A model generated the notes under the pieces. It did not search any database. It was not told the DNA's origin and was given only the letters and a program-made list of their open reading frames with translations. Positions 45,517 to 54,332 of a stretch of 64,000 bases of DNA are shown here, piece after piece. The DNA is from Desulfobacterales bacterium (GTDB lineage Bacteria; Desulfobacterota; Desulfobacteria; Desulfobacterales; JAFDDL01), in assembly GCA_034003325.1 (NCBI GenBank), contig JAVEYW010000006.1, forward strand, positions 130,362 to 194,361. Reading direction: 5' to 3'. Within the stretch, counting starts at the first letter, position 1. Every line of letters starts with the position of its first letter. A program made the position numbers and the translations under genes.

Positions 45517-46042
45517 TATGCATTTCGGCGTATTGCGCGAGCACTTCATGAATTTTCGGGGGTGGGGATACGGCAAAATAGTTTTCCACCACCATGTGTG
45601 CTATTTCATGGGATACCACCCTGAGACTGGCATGTTTTGCCGAATAGAAAACGGTGTTCTCTATCGGCGAGTAAAAAGCGATATAATCAGTTTTTTTATT
45701 ATAAATTCGTTGAAAATCCTTTTGTACCCCTTCTGTTGATGAATAAACCACAATGATAACTTTTATTTTGGCGGGGTACATATCCAGTATCGTTTCCACC
45801 TTTTCAATAATCAAATCGATTTTATTGCAAACTTCATCCTGAATGGTCTCACTTTTTTTCCCCTGAAGCAGGTATTTTAAATTTCCCATATATAAGTTGT
45901 TGTCAAATTTTCTGAGGGTTTCCACGGTATCATAGATAACCGTCGCATATCGGGTCTCCATTTCAAGCCCTGAAGCCTGTCCCGGAAAAAAGATAAGCGA
46001 TGCAACCGCGACAAATAATAGTTGTATTTTCTTAAGCTGCAT
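45506..46042 (-). CDS. Secreted zincin-like (HExxH) peptidase family protein
   Basis: 178 residues with a signal peptide (about 1-25). Near the C-terminus VVSHEIAHMVVENYF contains the HExxH zinc motif, and a downstream Glu (KIHEVLAQYAE) could be the third ligand, as in peptidase MA-like proteins. It is short for an active protease. It forms a minus-strand unit with the two genes behind it (6-base gap), next to the polysaccharide locus. Confidence 0.75.
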   Translation of the reverse strand: MQLKKIQLLFVAVASLIFFPGQASGLEMETRYATVIYDTVETLRKFDNNLYMGNLKYLLQGKKSETIQDEVCNKIDLIIEKVETILDMYPAKIKVIIVVYSSTEGVQKDFQRIYNKKTDYIAFYSPIENTVFYSAKHASLRVVSHEIAHMVVENYFAVSPPPKIHEVLAQYAEMHITD

Positions 46043-46048
46043 ACGGAA

Positions 46049-46648
46049 TTATTCAATCGTCAGTTTGAACCCATTCAGTATTTCCATCATCAGTTGGTTC
46101 TGTTGGCGGATTGTCTCTAATTTCGCTTGCAACAGATCCTGTTGAGTTCGGCTGCTATCGGTAGCCTGGTCGGAATCACAGCATTGTTTGATACTTACTG
46201 CGGACTGGCGCATTTGGAGCAGACTATGGGAAAGCATCTTATTAAACGCATTTATTTTTTCACCGAGATTTTTCCCTTCGTCATTTTTACGAAGGAAGAT
46301 GCGACCCGAGAGGTCCTTGGTCGTCATTAAATCCAGCGTTTTTTCAAACCTGAAAAACGGCCCGGCAACCCGATGGGTAAGAAATAGGGTCATAATGGCA
46401 ACCGCAATGCCGCCAAGGACAATAAACAGCCATTGCGCACCGAGAATTTTGTTTAACAACAAGCCCGGTGTGGTGCCGAGTTTCAGGTGATAGTTGTCGT
46501 AGACAATCGAGAGCGTGTTGGAAGAAAAAAAACTGAATATCAGGGCAAATAGCACACTGCCGGCGGCAACGCAGATAAAGGCACTGAATATGTATTTCCC
46601 TTGAAATTCTTTGTTGATAAATAAATGTCTGCGCTTGTATGCGACCAT
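46049..46648 (-). CDS. Two-helix membrane protein with HAMP-like region and coiled coil
   Basis: 199 residues: helices at about 18-42 and 72-92 around a short periplasmic loop, then FRFEKTLDLMTTKDLSGRIFLRKNDEG, split here as FRFEKTLDLMTTKDLSG and RIFLRKNDEG, which resembles a HAMP segment. A Gln/Ser-rich coiled coil follows. No kinase, GGDEF or chemoreceptor output domain follows, so it is a sensor-like module without an output. It overlaps the SurA-like gene by one base. Confidence 0.6.
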   Translation of the reverse strand: MVAYKRRHLFINKEFQGKYIFSAFICVAAGSVLFALIFSFFSSNTLSIVYDNYHLKLGTTPGLLLNKILGAQWLFIVLGGIAVAIMTLFLTHRVAGPFFRFEKTLDLMTTKDLSGRIFLRKNDEGKNLGEKINAFNKMLSHSLLQMRQSAVSIKQCCDSDQATDSSRTQQDLLQAKLETIRQQNQLMMEILNGFKLTIE

Positions 46649-47403
46649 TATATTTGCCCCTCCTCACTTACTTTTTCATGTGTAAGAATTTGAATGTCGG
46701 CTTTTTCTTTGGTCTCGTTCATCCAGAGATCAAACTGGGCTCTTTTGCGCTGATCAGATAGGAAGGCACGCACCTGACTGTCATTCGGTATGTTGTTCGC
46801 CTTGGAAGAGACGGATACATTGTCAAGACGGTAGACAACATATCCTTCCTCAGAGAATTCGGGTTTGGAACTGGCACCCGGGGTTAGCAAAAACAGAGAA
46901 AACTTGAGTGATTCGGAAAGATTAATAAAATCATTTTCAAGCGTTTCAGTCGATTTGACCTTTCCGTTTTGAACATCAACTTCATTTTCATATACAAATT
47001 TGGTGTACCGGATGGTTTTAGATAGCATTTCTTTGAATTTGCCTATCATGTCTTTGGTTACAGCGGGGGATAGGGACTGATATTTCCGATCCACAAGAAC
47101 TTTAATCAGTGATTGTTCGTAAAACGTTTCAACCGATTTTCGAAAGGCCTCTTCTTTATGAATCCCCTGCTTGATTGCCTCCTGAATGAGAAGTTCCCGG
47201 GTAATTACAGAATTTAAAAACCCTTTTCCCCGGCTATGGTAAGAGCCAAATTTGGCGCGTTCGCCGAGCTCACTTTTCGAAATTATTCTGTCATTGATGA
47301 TGATCGCAGGCTCTGATACTTCAACCTTAAGGCCGGATAACCGAAAGGAAAAGCCAATGGTGATCAGAATGAGAATCCCTATTATGTAATAAATGTATTT
47401 CAT
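46648..47403 (-). CDS. SurA/PpiD-like periplasmic chaperone, degenerate parvulin domain
   Basis: 251 residues from ATG 47403 (GAGGGG upstream). An N-terminal anchor (about 3-20) is followed by a SurA-N-like helical part (INDRIISKSELGERA, TRELLIQEAIKQGI). A C-terminal piece resembles a parvulin end (FLLTPGASSKPEFSEEGYVVYRLD) but most of the catalytic core is missing. Such proteins accompany export of envelope polysaccharides and outer-membrane proteins. It is divergent from the TPR-SPOR gene with a 147-base shared upstream region. Confidence 0.7.
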   Translation of the reverse strand: MKYIYYIIGILILITIGFSFRLSGLKVEVSEPAIIINDRIISKSELGERAKFGSYHSRGKGFLNSVITRELLIQEAIKQGIHKEEAFRKSVETFYEQSLIKVLVDRKYQSLSPAVTKDMIGKFKEMLSKTIRYTKFVYENEVDVQNGKVKSTETLENDFINLSESLKFSLFLLTPGASSKPEFSEEGYVVYRLDNVSVSSKANNIPNDSQVRAFLSDQRKRAQFDLWMNETKEKADIQILTHEKVSEEGQI

Positions 47404-47550
47404 TCGGCCCCTCTTGATAGTAAAAAAAGACGATGGAAAGTTGTTGATAGAAAACATTCCAACTGTTCATCACCTTAAGGCAAAATGGTTAATAATTCAA
47501 ACATTAACTGCAAAAAACATACCACGGCGGCGCTGATTGAGAGGGGATCA

Positions 47551-48351
47551 ATGAGGGTTGGGTTAAAGTGTTCCCTTCAAAAAATAGTGGTGATTTTTTT
47601 CTTTTGTATTTTGACCGGCGAGCACGGATATTCACAAACGGATCCAAAAGCGCTTTTTGACATGGCCGTAAGCAACTATAAACAAGGAAACTATCAGGAG
47701 GCGATTGATCTTTTTACGGAGTTGATCGTCATCGCGCCTGATAATGCAAAGGCATACAAGAACCGTGGGGTGGCCTTAATGAGCGTGAGAAAAATGGACG
47801 ATGCCATCCAAGATTTTAACACCGCGCTGCGCATTGATCCGTCCTTAAAAGGGCTTTACAGCAACTTGGGCGCTGCTTGGCATTATAAAGGGGAGTACGA
47901 AAAAGCGGTCTTTAATTACGATATTGCAATTAAAGAGGCCCCGAACAGTTATGTCAGCTATTTCAACCGGGCGATTTCACGGGTCGCTTTGAACCGGCTT
48001 GAAGAAGCCCGCGCAGATTTGGAAAAAACGCTTGCGCTCAACCCCGGGTTTGATCCCGCTGTATCCGCGAAGCAAGACGTTCAGAAAATGCTGGCTGAAA
48101 CCAGCGGCAAATCGCATGTCGTGCAAGCAGGGGCCTTTCTCGTGGAGACCAATGCTCTTGAAATGAAAACGAACCTAATCGAAAAGGGTGTGGACGCCAG
48201 GATAGTGGTGTTAAAGGATGCCAAACAAAGAACGTGGTATCTTGTAAGATGCGGGAATAATCTGACACACGAAGCAGCGAAACGACTTAACACCCAGTTA
48301 AAAAAACGGTACCATATTGATTCGGTGATACGCCCTGAGGATTGGTTTTAA
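47551..48351 (+). CDS. TPR-repeat protein with C-terminal SPOR domain
   Basis: 266 residues from ATG 47551 after GAGAGGGG; the in-frame ATG 22 codons earlier is less likely. Signal peptide about 1-28. Three to four TPR units are present (NYKQGNYQEAIDLFTELI, MDDAIQDFNTALRIDPS, YEKAVFNYDIAIKEAP). The last 80 residues form a SPOR domain (HVVQAGAFLVETNALEMK...WYLVRCGN), which in known proteins binds denuded peptidoglycan. It is probably periplasmic. Confidence 0.85.
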   Translation: MRVGLKCSLQKIVVIFFFCILTGEHGYSQTDPKALFDMAVSNYKQGNYQEAIDLFTELIVIAPDNAKAYKNRGVALMSVRKMDDAIQDFNTALRIDPSLKGLYSNLGAAWHYKGEYEKAVFNYDIAIKEAPNSYVSYFNRAISRVALNRLEEARADLEKTLALNPGFDPAVSAKQDVQKMLAETSGKSHVVQAGAFLVETNALEMKTNLIEKGVDARIVVLKDAKQRTWYLVRCGNNLTHEAAKRLNTQLKKRYHIDSVIRPEDWF

Positions 48352-48409
48352 AAAAACTTGTCCCCTTGAATGTCGAACGGGGCCAACATCCCGACGTTGT
48401 TATGGGACT

Positions 48410-48859
48410 TCAAGACGGCTCGACAAGTTCTCCCGTGTTGGTGATCACTTGAATCGCACGATCGTCATACAAGCGGATCATTTCAAAATCTTTGATATTG
48501 GTTACTTCGAGTTCGGGAAGCCCGTTTTCTTTAAGCCAGTTATGAATCATGGCGACCTGGTCGGCATCGAATGCTCGAGCCGTGAAAATCTTTACTCGAT
48601 TTCCTTCATTGATTAATCGGGTGGCTAAATTGACCATTTTTGGAACGGGATCGCCAATTTTTGATATGCCCGACAGCGGGTCCGTTCGCGCCAATGTGCC
48701 GTCAAGATCCATGCCTATCCAGCCTTTACGTGCGTACTCTTTTTTCTCAGCGGCCGATGGTGCAGTGCTTTTTTTCATCGCCATGGAAAGCTGATAGTCT
48801 CTTGCGGCTTCTTGCTTTGCCTTATGGATAAACTCTTTTATGAGGGTGGTTATTTTCAT
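48410..48859 (-). CDS. HAD-superfamily hydrolase-like protein
   Basis: 149 residues. After a 45-residue helical N-terminus comes the HAD motif I GMDLDGTLAR, a motif-II-like VKIFTAR, and later RLYDDRAIQV in the motif-IV region. The small size and absence of a cap suggest a compact phosphatase; the substrate is unknown. Repeat copy 6 lies just upstream of its start. Confidence 0.75.
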   Translation of the reverse strand: MKITTLIKEFIHKAKQEAARDYQLSMAMKKSTAPSAAEKKEYARKGWIGMDLDGTLARTDPLSGISKIGDPVPKMVNLATRLINEGNRVKIFTARAFDADQVAMIHNWLKENGLPELEVTNIKDFEMIRLYDDRAIQVITNTGELVEPS

Positions 48860-48879
48860 GATTTATTTTGATGCCGTCA

Positions 48880-48975
48880 TTAAAAGCGCCCTAATACGGC
48901 GAAGCCGAAAGCTGGGCCGCTGGGCTGTTTGGTGGCCAACGACCTTTTCCAGTAACACATGCATTTGCGTATTTC
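48880..48975 (-). repeat. Two-hairpin dispersed repeat, copy 6 (type A, reverse)
   Basis: On the minus strand: GGAAAAGGTCGTTGGCCACC, AGCCCAGCGGCCCAGC and CGGC-TTC-GCCG, the last with a changed loop. It lies in the 417-base gap 48860-49276, which holds no other recognised feature except the cheW leader. Confidence 0.75.
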
Positions 48976-49276
48976 TACTAACGTCGCTGATTGATACGGC
49001 TATTTATAATGCCGGACGCGTAACGTTGTGTCAAGAAAGTGCTTGTTCATTTCAGCCTTGATGTCGGGCCGGATTCATAGTTTTTAAACCGGCACCAAAA
49101 GATATCATTTTTATGGCAAGCAGAATAAAAGCCTATCGGATTTAGATGACTTTTTAAACATATTCTGATAATTACAAACAAATTTGAACCGGAATGGGGA
49201 ATGATGCAGATGGAACGAACCAGTTGGGCAGGACCTATGGTTTATATACACCAACCGCACGAGGAGGCATTAAAAA

Positions 49277-49789
49277 ATGGCCGATTTTATTGAACCGATG
49301 GATAAGGCGATTAAGGCAATGGCTGACAAGGAAGGAAAATATCTTTCTTTTTCCCTGGGAAGTGAAGAGTATGGCATCAGCATTCTTAAAATAAAAGAGA
49401 TTATCGGAATGATGGCCATAACCAGCGTTCCTCAAACGCCGAAATTTGTCAAAGGCGTTATTAATCTTCGTGGCCGGGTAATTCCCATCATTGATTTGAG
49501 ACTGAAATTCGGCATGGAGCCCATGGATTATACGGAGCGAACCTGTATCATCGTGGTTGAGATTGAAAGTGAAACTGGTACGATTCAGATCGGCAATGTG
49601 GTGGACTCGGTTTCCGAGGTGCTTAATATTCGCGCGGAACAGATTGAAAAAGCGCCGACCTTCGGCGTGGCTTTAAATACGAGTTTCATTTTGGGAATGG
49701 CTAAAATGGAAAGTGGCGTCAAAATTCTCCTTGATATTAACAGAGTCTTGGCGGCGGAAGAAATCCAAGCGCTTGAAAAGGTGGGATGA
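49277..49789 (+). CDS. CheW-type chemotaxis coupling protein
   Basis: 170 residues with the CheW core: YLSFSLGSEEYGISILKIKEI, TSVPQTPKFVKGVINLRG, RVIPIIDLRLKFG and later FILGMAKMESGVKILLDIN. An N-terminal extension of about 20 residues is present. CheW links chemoreceptors to CheA; none of these partners is in the window, so it may serve a distant array. GAGGAGG precedes ATG 49277. Confidence 0.93.
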   Translation: MADFIEPMDKAIKAMADKEGKYLSFSLGSEEYGISILKIKEIIGMMAITSVPQTPKFVKGVINLRGRVIPIIDLRLKFGMEPMDYTERTCIIVVEIESETGTIQIGNVVDSVSEVLNIRAEQIEKAPTFGVALNTSFILGMAKMESGVKILLDINRVLAAEEIQALEKVG

Positions 49790-49985
49790 AGCTCACTTCT
49801 TTCCGCAACAGGGGCGGCTTTTTGGTTGAACGCAAGGTTGCCTACAGCAAAGACCATCAGCATTGCGGTAATGAGGTTTGACGAATCATCTTTTTTCACG
49901 AGAAGTCACAAGGATGGTCAAGAAAAAGCATAATATTTTTTAGTGGTTATCTTTTATATCATTGTGTATTAGCGTGATATTAAGA

Positions 49986-50156
49986 CTTTTTAGGACCACG
50001 GAAAGAATAAATTATCCCAAATCGCGCCGGATATGGCCTCCCATTCAAGGCGTGCCGGCCGGTGCATATTGAATATTCAACGGTTGGCGCAACGCAGAAG
50101 ACGGCCCCAGAGGCAAGTAAGTTGGGATAAATTATTCTTTCTGCTGCCCTTAAGTG
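49986..50156. repeat. MITE-like element with long terminal inverted repeats
   Basis: A perfect 20-bp inverted repeat: 50001-50020 mirrors 50122-50141 (core AGAATAAATTATCCCAA against TTGGGATAAATTATTCT). It extends imperfectly for about 15 bases further out on both sides. The 101-base interior carries no ORF. It occupies much of the gene-free stretch 49790-50160. Confidence 0.75.
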
Positions 50157-50160
50157 TTCA

Positions 50161-50349
50161 TCAATCTTTATTAATACGTAAAAATGCGTCTAATGCTTCA
50201 ATCACGACATTTGTCAGGCTGGTTTTATTGGCCTGGGCGTATTGATGCACGCGGGAGACTATTTCACATGGAATTTGCAGGTTCAGGTCTTCACAGGTCA
50301 TTTTATTGGTATTGTCTACTGACGAACTGCTTTTGAGATCTTGATTCAT
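50161..50349 (-). CDS. Small ribbon-helix-helix-like protein
   Basis: 62 residues. The C-terminal 40 (LNLQIPCEIVSRVHQYAQ and TSLTNVVIEALDAFLR) fit a ribbon-helix-helix strand and two helices, as in antitoxins and small repressors. No toxin-like partner gene is adjacent. It abuts the MITE-like element on its downstream side. The ribosome site is weak (AGGAG about 14 bases upstream). Confidence 0.5.
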   Translation of the reverse strand: MNQDLKSSSSVDNTNKMTCEDLNLQIPCEIVSRVHQYAQANKTSLTNVVIEALDAFLRINKD

Positions 50350-50580
50350 TTTGCTAATGGGTGCTCCTGTGTTCTCGGTATTGATGAATGCGAATGTATT
50401 TTACATAACGTTAAACCCATCCCATTTCAAGGCGATTTCTGCATCGAGCGCTGCTTTTTTGCTTTTTCCATCGAGTGGTGGAACGATTGAAATATACCGA
50501 CGTCATTCAATCGGTTCATATCATGATATTTTATCGTAAAAGGGCACTATTTAACGCACGTCATGAGTGGCGAATAGACA

Positions 50581-50690
50581 CTTTATCAGAAACATGCACG
50601 CTTTTGCGTGTGTATTCGCCGAAGGTGAAAGATGGCTTTCATGCATCCCAGCATCCCAGCATCCGGCTTTGCCGGATTAGGGGCTATTTG
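50581..50690 (+). repeat. Two-hairpin dispersed repeat, copy 7 (type B)
   Basis: ACATGCACGC-tttt-GCGTGTGT, CGCCGAAGGTGAAAGATGGC, tandem CATCCCAG units and ATCCGGC-TTT-GCCGGAT. It ends at the stop codon of the dihydrouridine synthase gene and lies in the gene-free stretch 50350-50683. Confidence 0.85.
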
Positions 50691-51664
50691 AATATAAGAT
50701 TTGGTTGCCAAATGGCTTCTTGTTCGAAAAACCGGTCGGTCTCGGCTATATATTTTTCAGCGGATCTTAGCATTTTGATCCGTTTAAACAGCTTGTGGCC
50801 GTTGCTGAATGAGAAGGCGAAATATTGCCAGTAGCCTTTCATGCGGTTTACAAGATGCGCAGGGCCGCTGAATTCCTCGCGATAGGCGGTAAACAGATCA
50901 TCATGAAATTTTTTAAATCGTTCCACCGGCCGGGTGATTTCTTCATTCCCGGATTGAAGCACCGCCGGCAAAAACGGGTTGCACAACGGCCCTCTGCCGA
51001 TCATCCAGCGGGAAATGGCCGGAAACCTGGCGCACAATCGGTAAAAGGATGGCAAGTCAAAAATATCGCCGTTGTATACCACGGGCGCATTCAGCCGCGG
51101 CAGGCAGGCGGCAAAGGCATCCAGATCCGCAGCGCCGGTGTACATCTGCACGCCCGTACGCGGGTGAATAATGATTTCCGAAAGCGGATAGCGGTTCAAG
51201 ATGGGGATTAACTGCAAAATTTCACTGGTTTTTTCTCGTCCCAGCCGCAGTTTGATGGAGAGCCGGGCCCGCATTTCGGCAAGAACTTTATCCAAAAAAG
51301 CATCAATTCTTTCGGGGTGGGGCAGCAGTCCGGAGCCCCGGTTTTTCTTGGCGACCATGGGAAACGGGCATCCCAGGTTCCAGTTGACGGTCGTGTAGCC
51401 GTAATCAAAAAAAACACCGGCCAGTTCGATGAACCCTTTCGGATCGTTGCTGAGAATCTGCGGAATAACCGGCATGCCGTGATTGTTTTCCGGCAGGATA
51501 TCCCGAATATGGGCGGTATTGATCTGCTTCTGTGACAACGTGGGGATAAACGGGGCGATGGCGGCATTCACCCCGTCAAAATGCTTTATATAAAGGTTTC
51601 TGTATAATGCGGTGGTAAAGCCCCTCATGGGCGCCAGGTACAAAAATGCCGGCATATGCCTCAT
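50684..51664 (-). CDS. tRNA-dihydrouridine synthase family protein
   Basis: 326 residues of the Dus FMN-binding TIM-barrel family. It opens with FLYLAPMRGFTTALYR, with NWNLGCPFPMVAKKNRGSG carrying the expected catalytic Cys, then SIKLRLGRE, IIHPRTGVQMYTG and VVYNGDIFD. The enzyme reduces uridines in tRNA with NADPH. The start may be ATG 51664 or the ATG three codons on. It is closest in pattern to the shorter DusC-like proteins. Confidence 0.88.
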   Translation of the reverse strand: MRHMPAFLYLAPMRGFTTALYRNLYIKHFDGVNAAIAPFIPTLSQKQINTAHIRDILPENNHGMPVIPQILSNDPKGFIELAGVFFDYGYTTVNWNLGCPFPMVAKKNRGSGLLPHPERIDAFLDKVLAEMRARLSIKLRLGREKTSEILQLIPILNRYPLSEIIIHPRTGVQMYTGAADLDAFAACLPRLNAPVVYNGDIFDLPSFYRLCARFPAISRWMIGRGPLCNPFLPAVLQSGNEEITRPVERFKKFHDDLFTAYREEFSGPAHLVNRMKGYWQYFAFSFSNGHKLFKRIKMLRSAEKYIAETDRFFEQEAIWQPNLIFK

Positions 51665-51928
51665 CCCGTGGTTAATTTTTTGATATGCGCCTTAAAAAAA
51701 GTCAAGATTTCGTCGACCTTTGAACGATGCTCTCGATTTTCGCCCCGGCCATATCATGAATCGATCAACAATGCCATGATCATAACGAGCCAATGCCTTT
51801 TGTCATTCCCTGAGTTTCCGGTTTATATGCCGTCGTTCATCATCACCGGGCTTGACGGTACCGGGTTGAGACGCTAATGTTGGCTACCAAACAGGAAATA
51901 TTAATAATATATGGAGGCGAGAGGTCCC

Positions 51929-52492
51929 ATGGGTTCTTTAAAAGAGCTGATAACCGGCAATCTGATACATAGCCGATCCATTGATATGAAAAGCTACGCC
52001 CTGGATGAGGACACGGTTCTGGTCGAAGGGTGGTTGCGGGATGACCGGTTTGAAAAAATATATAATACGACCGGAGAAGAAATGGATAAAGGACCGGTTC
52101 ATTATCTTACCATTCGGCTTAAGGTGGGTGGCTCGCCCCCGGCCATTCTCGATGCAGAGGCAGAAATGCCGCATGTCCCCCTTGAATTTTGCCGCACTGT
52201 CCTTGATTCTATTCCAAAGGTCATCGGGATGAATATTCAGGCCGGATTTGTGAAAAAGGTGAGAGCACTCATGGGCGGTGTGAAAGGATGTTCCCACCTG
52301 ACGCACCTTCTCACGGTCATGAGCCAGGCCGCACTGCATGGGTATATTACCAACAAGTGGCGCAAAAAGCGCCCCGTTGCAAACTCGATCGACGACGTCG
52401 AGAACATCGAGTTCCTGGTTGGAAGCTGCCGGGCCTGGACACAAGACGGCCCCAAGCTAGAAGCATTAAAAGCGGCCATCGCGCGCCGGTAA
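51929..52492 (+). CDS. DUF2889 family protein
   Basis: 187 residues from ATG 51929 (GAGAGG five bases upstream; an ATG six codons earlier is inside the ribosome-site region). The pattern HSRSIDMKSYALDEDTVLVEG...HYLTIRLKV...AEAEMPHVPLEFC...GCSHLTHLL with its C-terminal Trp/Lys-rich end matches DUF2889 proteins of proteobacteria. The function of the family is unknown. Neighbours give no clear pathway, though an acyl-CoA thioesterase follows. Confidence 0.8.
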   Translation: MGSLKELITGNLIHSRSIDMKSYALDEDTVLVEGWLRDDRFEKIYNTTGEEMDKGPVHYLTIRLKVGGSPPAILDAEAEMPHVPLEFCRTVLDSIPKVIGMNIQAGFVKKVRALMGGVKGCSHLTHLLTVMSQAALHGYITNKWRKKRPVANSIDDVENIEFLVGSCRAWTQDGPKLEALKAAIARR

Positions 52493-52635
52493 GTATTCGA
52501 CCGGTCTACAGTTTACCGATAAAGCGGTCTGGCTTTTTATAATGGATTGCGTTATCCTTTTTTAAAAATGGGCAGCCTCTTTTTGTTTTTTTTTGAAGCG
52601 GTCACGATCATGTTAACATTTATGTGAGGTAAACG

Positions 52636-53118
52636 ATGGAAACAGTTGAAAAGCGCCAGAGAGAAATCACATTCAGATTCCTGGCGCAACCGACCGACAT
52701 CAACTTTGGCGGTAAGGTCCATGGGGGCGCTGTGATGAAGTGGATTGACCAGACCGCCTATGCTTGTGCAGTCAGCTGGAGCGGCGAGTATTGCGTTACG
52801 GTCTATGTCGGAGGCACTCGCTTTTATCGGCCGATCCACATTGGGAATCTGGTCGAAGTCCGGGCCAAACTGATTTATACGGGCCGGACCAGTATGCATG
52901 TTTCGGTAGATGTATCGGCCTGTGATATGAAGAATGGCCAGTTCGGAAAAACCACCCGTTGCATCATTATCCTGGTTGCCGTGGATGAAAACATCAAACC
53001 CGTTCCAGTCAAGCCATGGGTGCCGGTCACGGAAGAAGATGTGAAACTCGAGAAGTTTGCAAAGAAGCTGATGAAGCTGCGAGAGGGAATTGAAGCGGAA
53101 GTGAGCAGCTTCAATTAA
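52636..53118 (+). CDS. Acyl-CoA thioesterase, hotdog fold (YciA/BFIT-like)
   Basis: 160 residues. The hotdog core is clear: FLAQPTDINFGGKVHGGAVMK (shown in two parts: FLAQPTDINFGG, KVHGGAVMKWID), with the Asn/Gly/His region followed by the helix. Then come VYVGGTRFYRPIHIGNLVEV, split likewise, and TSMHVSVDVSACD. It hydrolyses acyl-CoA thioesters in the cytoplasm. A C-terminal Lys-rich helix is extra. GAGGTAAACG precedes ATG 52636. Confidence 0.88.
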   Translation: METVEKRQREITFRFLAQPTDINFGGKVHGGAVMKWIDQTAYACAVSWSGEYCVTVYVGGTRFYRPIHIGNLVEVRAKLIYTGRTSMHVSVDVSACDMKNGQFGKTTRCIIILVAVDENIKPVPVKPWVPVTEEDVKLEKFAKKLMKLREGIEAEVSSFN

Positions 53119-53202
53119 TATTGTTATTTATTGTGAAGGTATGTCTTGCGCACATTGTAATGCCCCGGTCCGGCGCGCTGAAAACAACAATATGGAATTG
53201 AT

Positions 53203-54000
53203 ATGTTGAAAATTCGAGCGATGATAGCCTGGCCGCTGATCCTTTGCATCTGTGTGATGCGGGCCACGATAGCTTCAGCTGGGGCGGAAATCGAAAGCCT
53301 TCCGGACACGATCGTTAAAATTAAACCGGCCATTGTCGGAATAGGGACCTATGAAAAGCGCCGTCGACCGCCCGCTATCCTGTTCGGCACCGGGTTTGCC
53401 GTGACGGACGGCCGCCATGTGGTCACCAACGCGCATGTGATTCCCGAAAAAATAGATGAGAAACGCAAAGAATTCCTCGGGGTTTTTTCGAGTCGTGGCG
53501 GAAAATTGTCCATTTTCCCCGCCAAGGAAGTTCGCATGGACAAGGAACATGATCTTTGCCTGCTTGTTTTTGAGGGGCAGGCGTTGGCGGCGTTGGAACT
53601 TGGGGATGACACCCGAGTGCGGGAAGGTGATCTCTATGCCTTTACCGGGTTCCCGCTCGGTGTGATTTTGGGTCTTAACGCTGCCACGCATCGCGGGATT
53701 ATCTCTGCCATCACACCCATCGCCATTCCATCCAATGCGATTCGGCCGCTGGATAAGGCCCTGGTCAACCGATTGCAGGCGCCCTACCCGGTGTTCCAGC
53801 TGGATGCCACCGCCTATCCGGGCAATAGCGGCAGTCCCCTCTATGACGTTAAAACCGGCCGGGTTATCGGGATCATCAATAAGGTTTTTGTAAAGGAATC
53901 CAAGGAACACGGCATTTCCAACCCGAGCGGCATCACCTATGCGATTCCTGTGTGTCATGTCAAAAAACTGCTTCAAGACAGCTTCGGCAGCCGACCGTAG
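53203..54000 (+). CDS. Secreted trypsin-like serine protease (S1C/DegP-related, no PDZ)
   Basis: 265 residues with a signal peptide (about 1-27). The catalytic triad is visible: VTNAHVI (His78), KEHDLCLL (Asp117) and PGNSGSPL (Ser209). The protein ends shortly after the protease domain, so no PDZ domain is present. It is probably a periplasmic quality-control or regulatory protease. No partner gene is adjacent; about 390 bases of repeats follow before the ATPase gene. Confidence 0.9.
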   Translation: MLKIRAMIAWPLILCICVMRATIASAGAEIESLPDTIVKIKPAIVGIGTYEKRRRPPAILFGTGFAVTDGRHVVTNAHVIPEKIDEKRKEFLGVFSSRGGKLSIFPAKEVRMDKEHDLCLLVFEGQALAALELGDDTRVREGDLYAFTGFPLGVILGLNAATHRGIISAITPIAIPSNAIRPLDKALVNRLQAPYPVFQLDATAYPGNSGSPLYDVKTGRVIGIINKVFVKESKEHGISNPSGITYAIPVCHVKKLLQDSFGSRP

Positions 54001-54024
54001 CCAGTTCAATCGCTATTTTCTCTC

Positions 54025-54058
54025 CCACCCAAGCGCCGGGTTTTAAAGTTCCGGGAAT
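54025..54058 (+). repeat. 34-bp direct repeat, left copy (MBOAT 3' fragment)
   Basis: It matches 55845-55878 at 32 of 34 bases (core AAGCGCCGGGTTTTAAAGT). The right copy lies inside the MBOAT coding region. Confidence 0.7.
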
Positions 54059-54190
54059 TAAGATAAGAACTTGCTTTTTATAAAGAAAAATATTGGCGAT
54101 GGCAATAGTAAATCGGGCTGAAGCCCCCTTAATCCTGCTACACGCTAATTTGAAAAATGCTTGGTTCCAATAGTCATAAGTGTGAACGCA

Positions 54191-54223
54191 GCGGCCGCCC
54201 GTGAATCGGGCGGAGGCCTAAAA
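54191..54223 (+). repeat. 33-bp GC-rich direct repeat, left copy
   Basis: GCGGCCGCCCGTGA...GCGGAGGCCTAAAA, 29 of 33 bases identical to 55706-55738. The left copy contains the palindrome CCGCCCG-TGAAT-CGGGCGG. Confidence 0.7.
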
Positions 54224-54332
54224 TTAGCTTTCCGCCGCGACCATGTTCTCAATTGAGTTAAAATAAGCTATACATGCCGTCCGAAATATTGGGGGGAACC
54301 ATAATCGCTCAAAGCTCACGAGCGAATACCGA

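Noticed and set aside
49201-49293. 30-codon ORF overlapping the cheW start
   Set aside because: No conservation evidence, and it contains the cheW ribosome site.
50161-50349. Toxin-antitoxin pair for the RHH protein
   Set aside because: No toxin-like gene lies beside it; the neighbours are a repeat element and a Dus gene.
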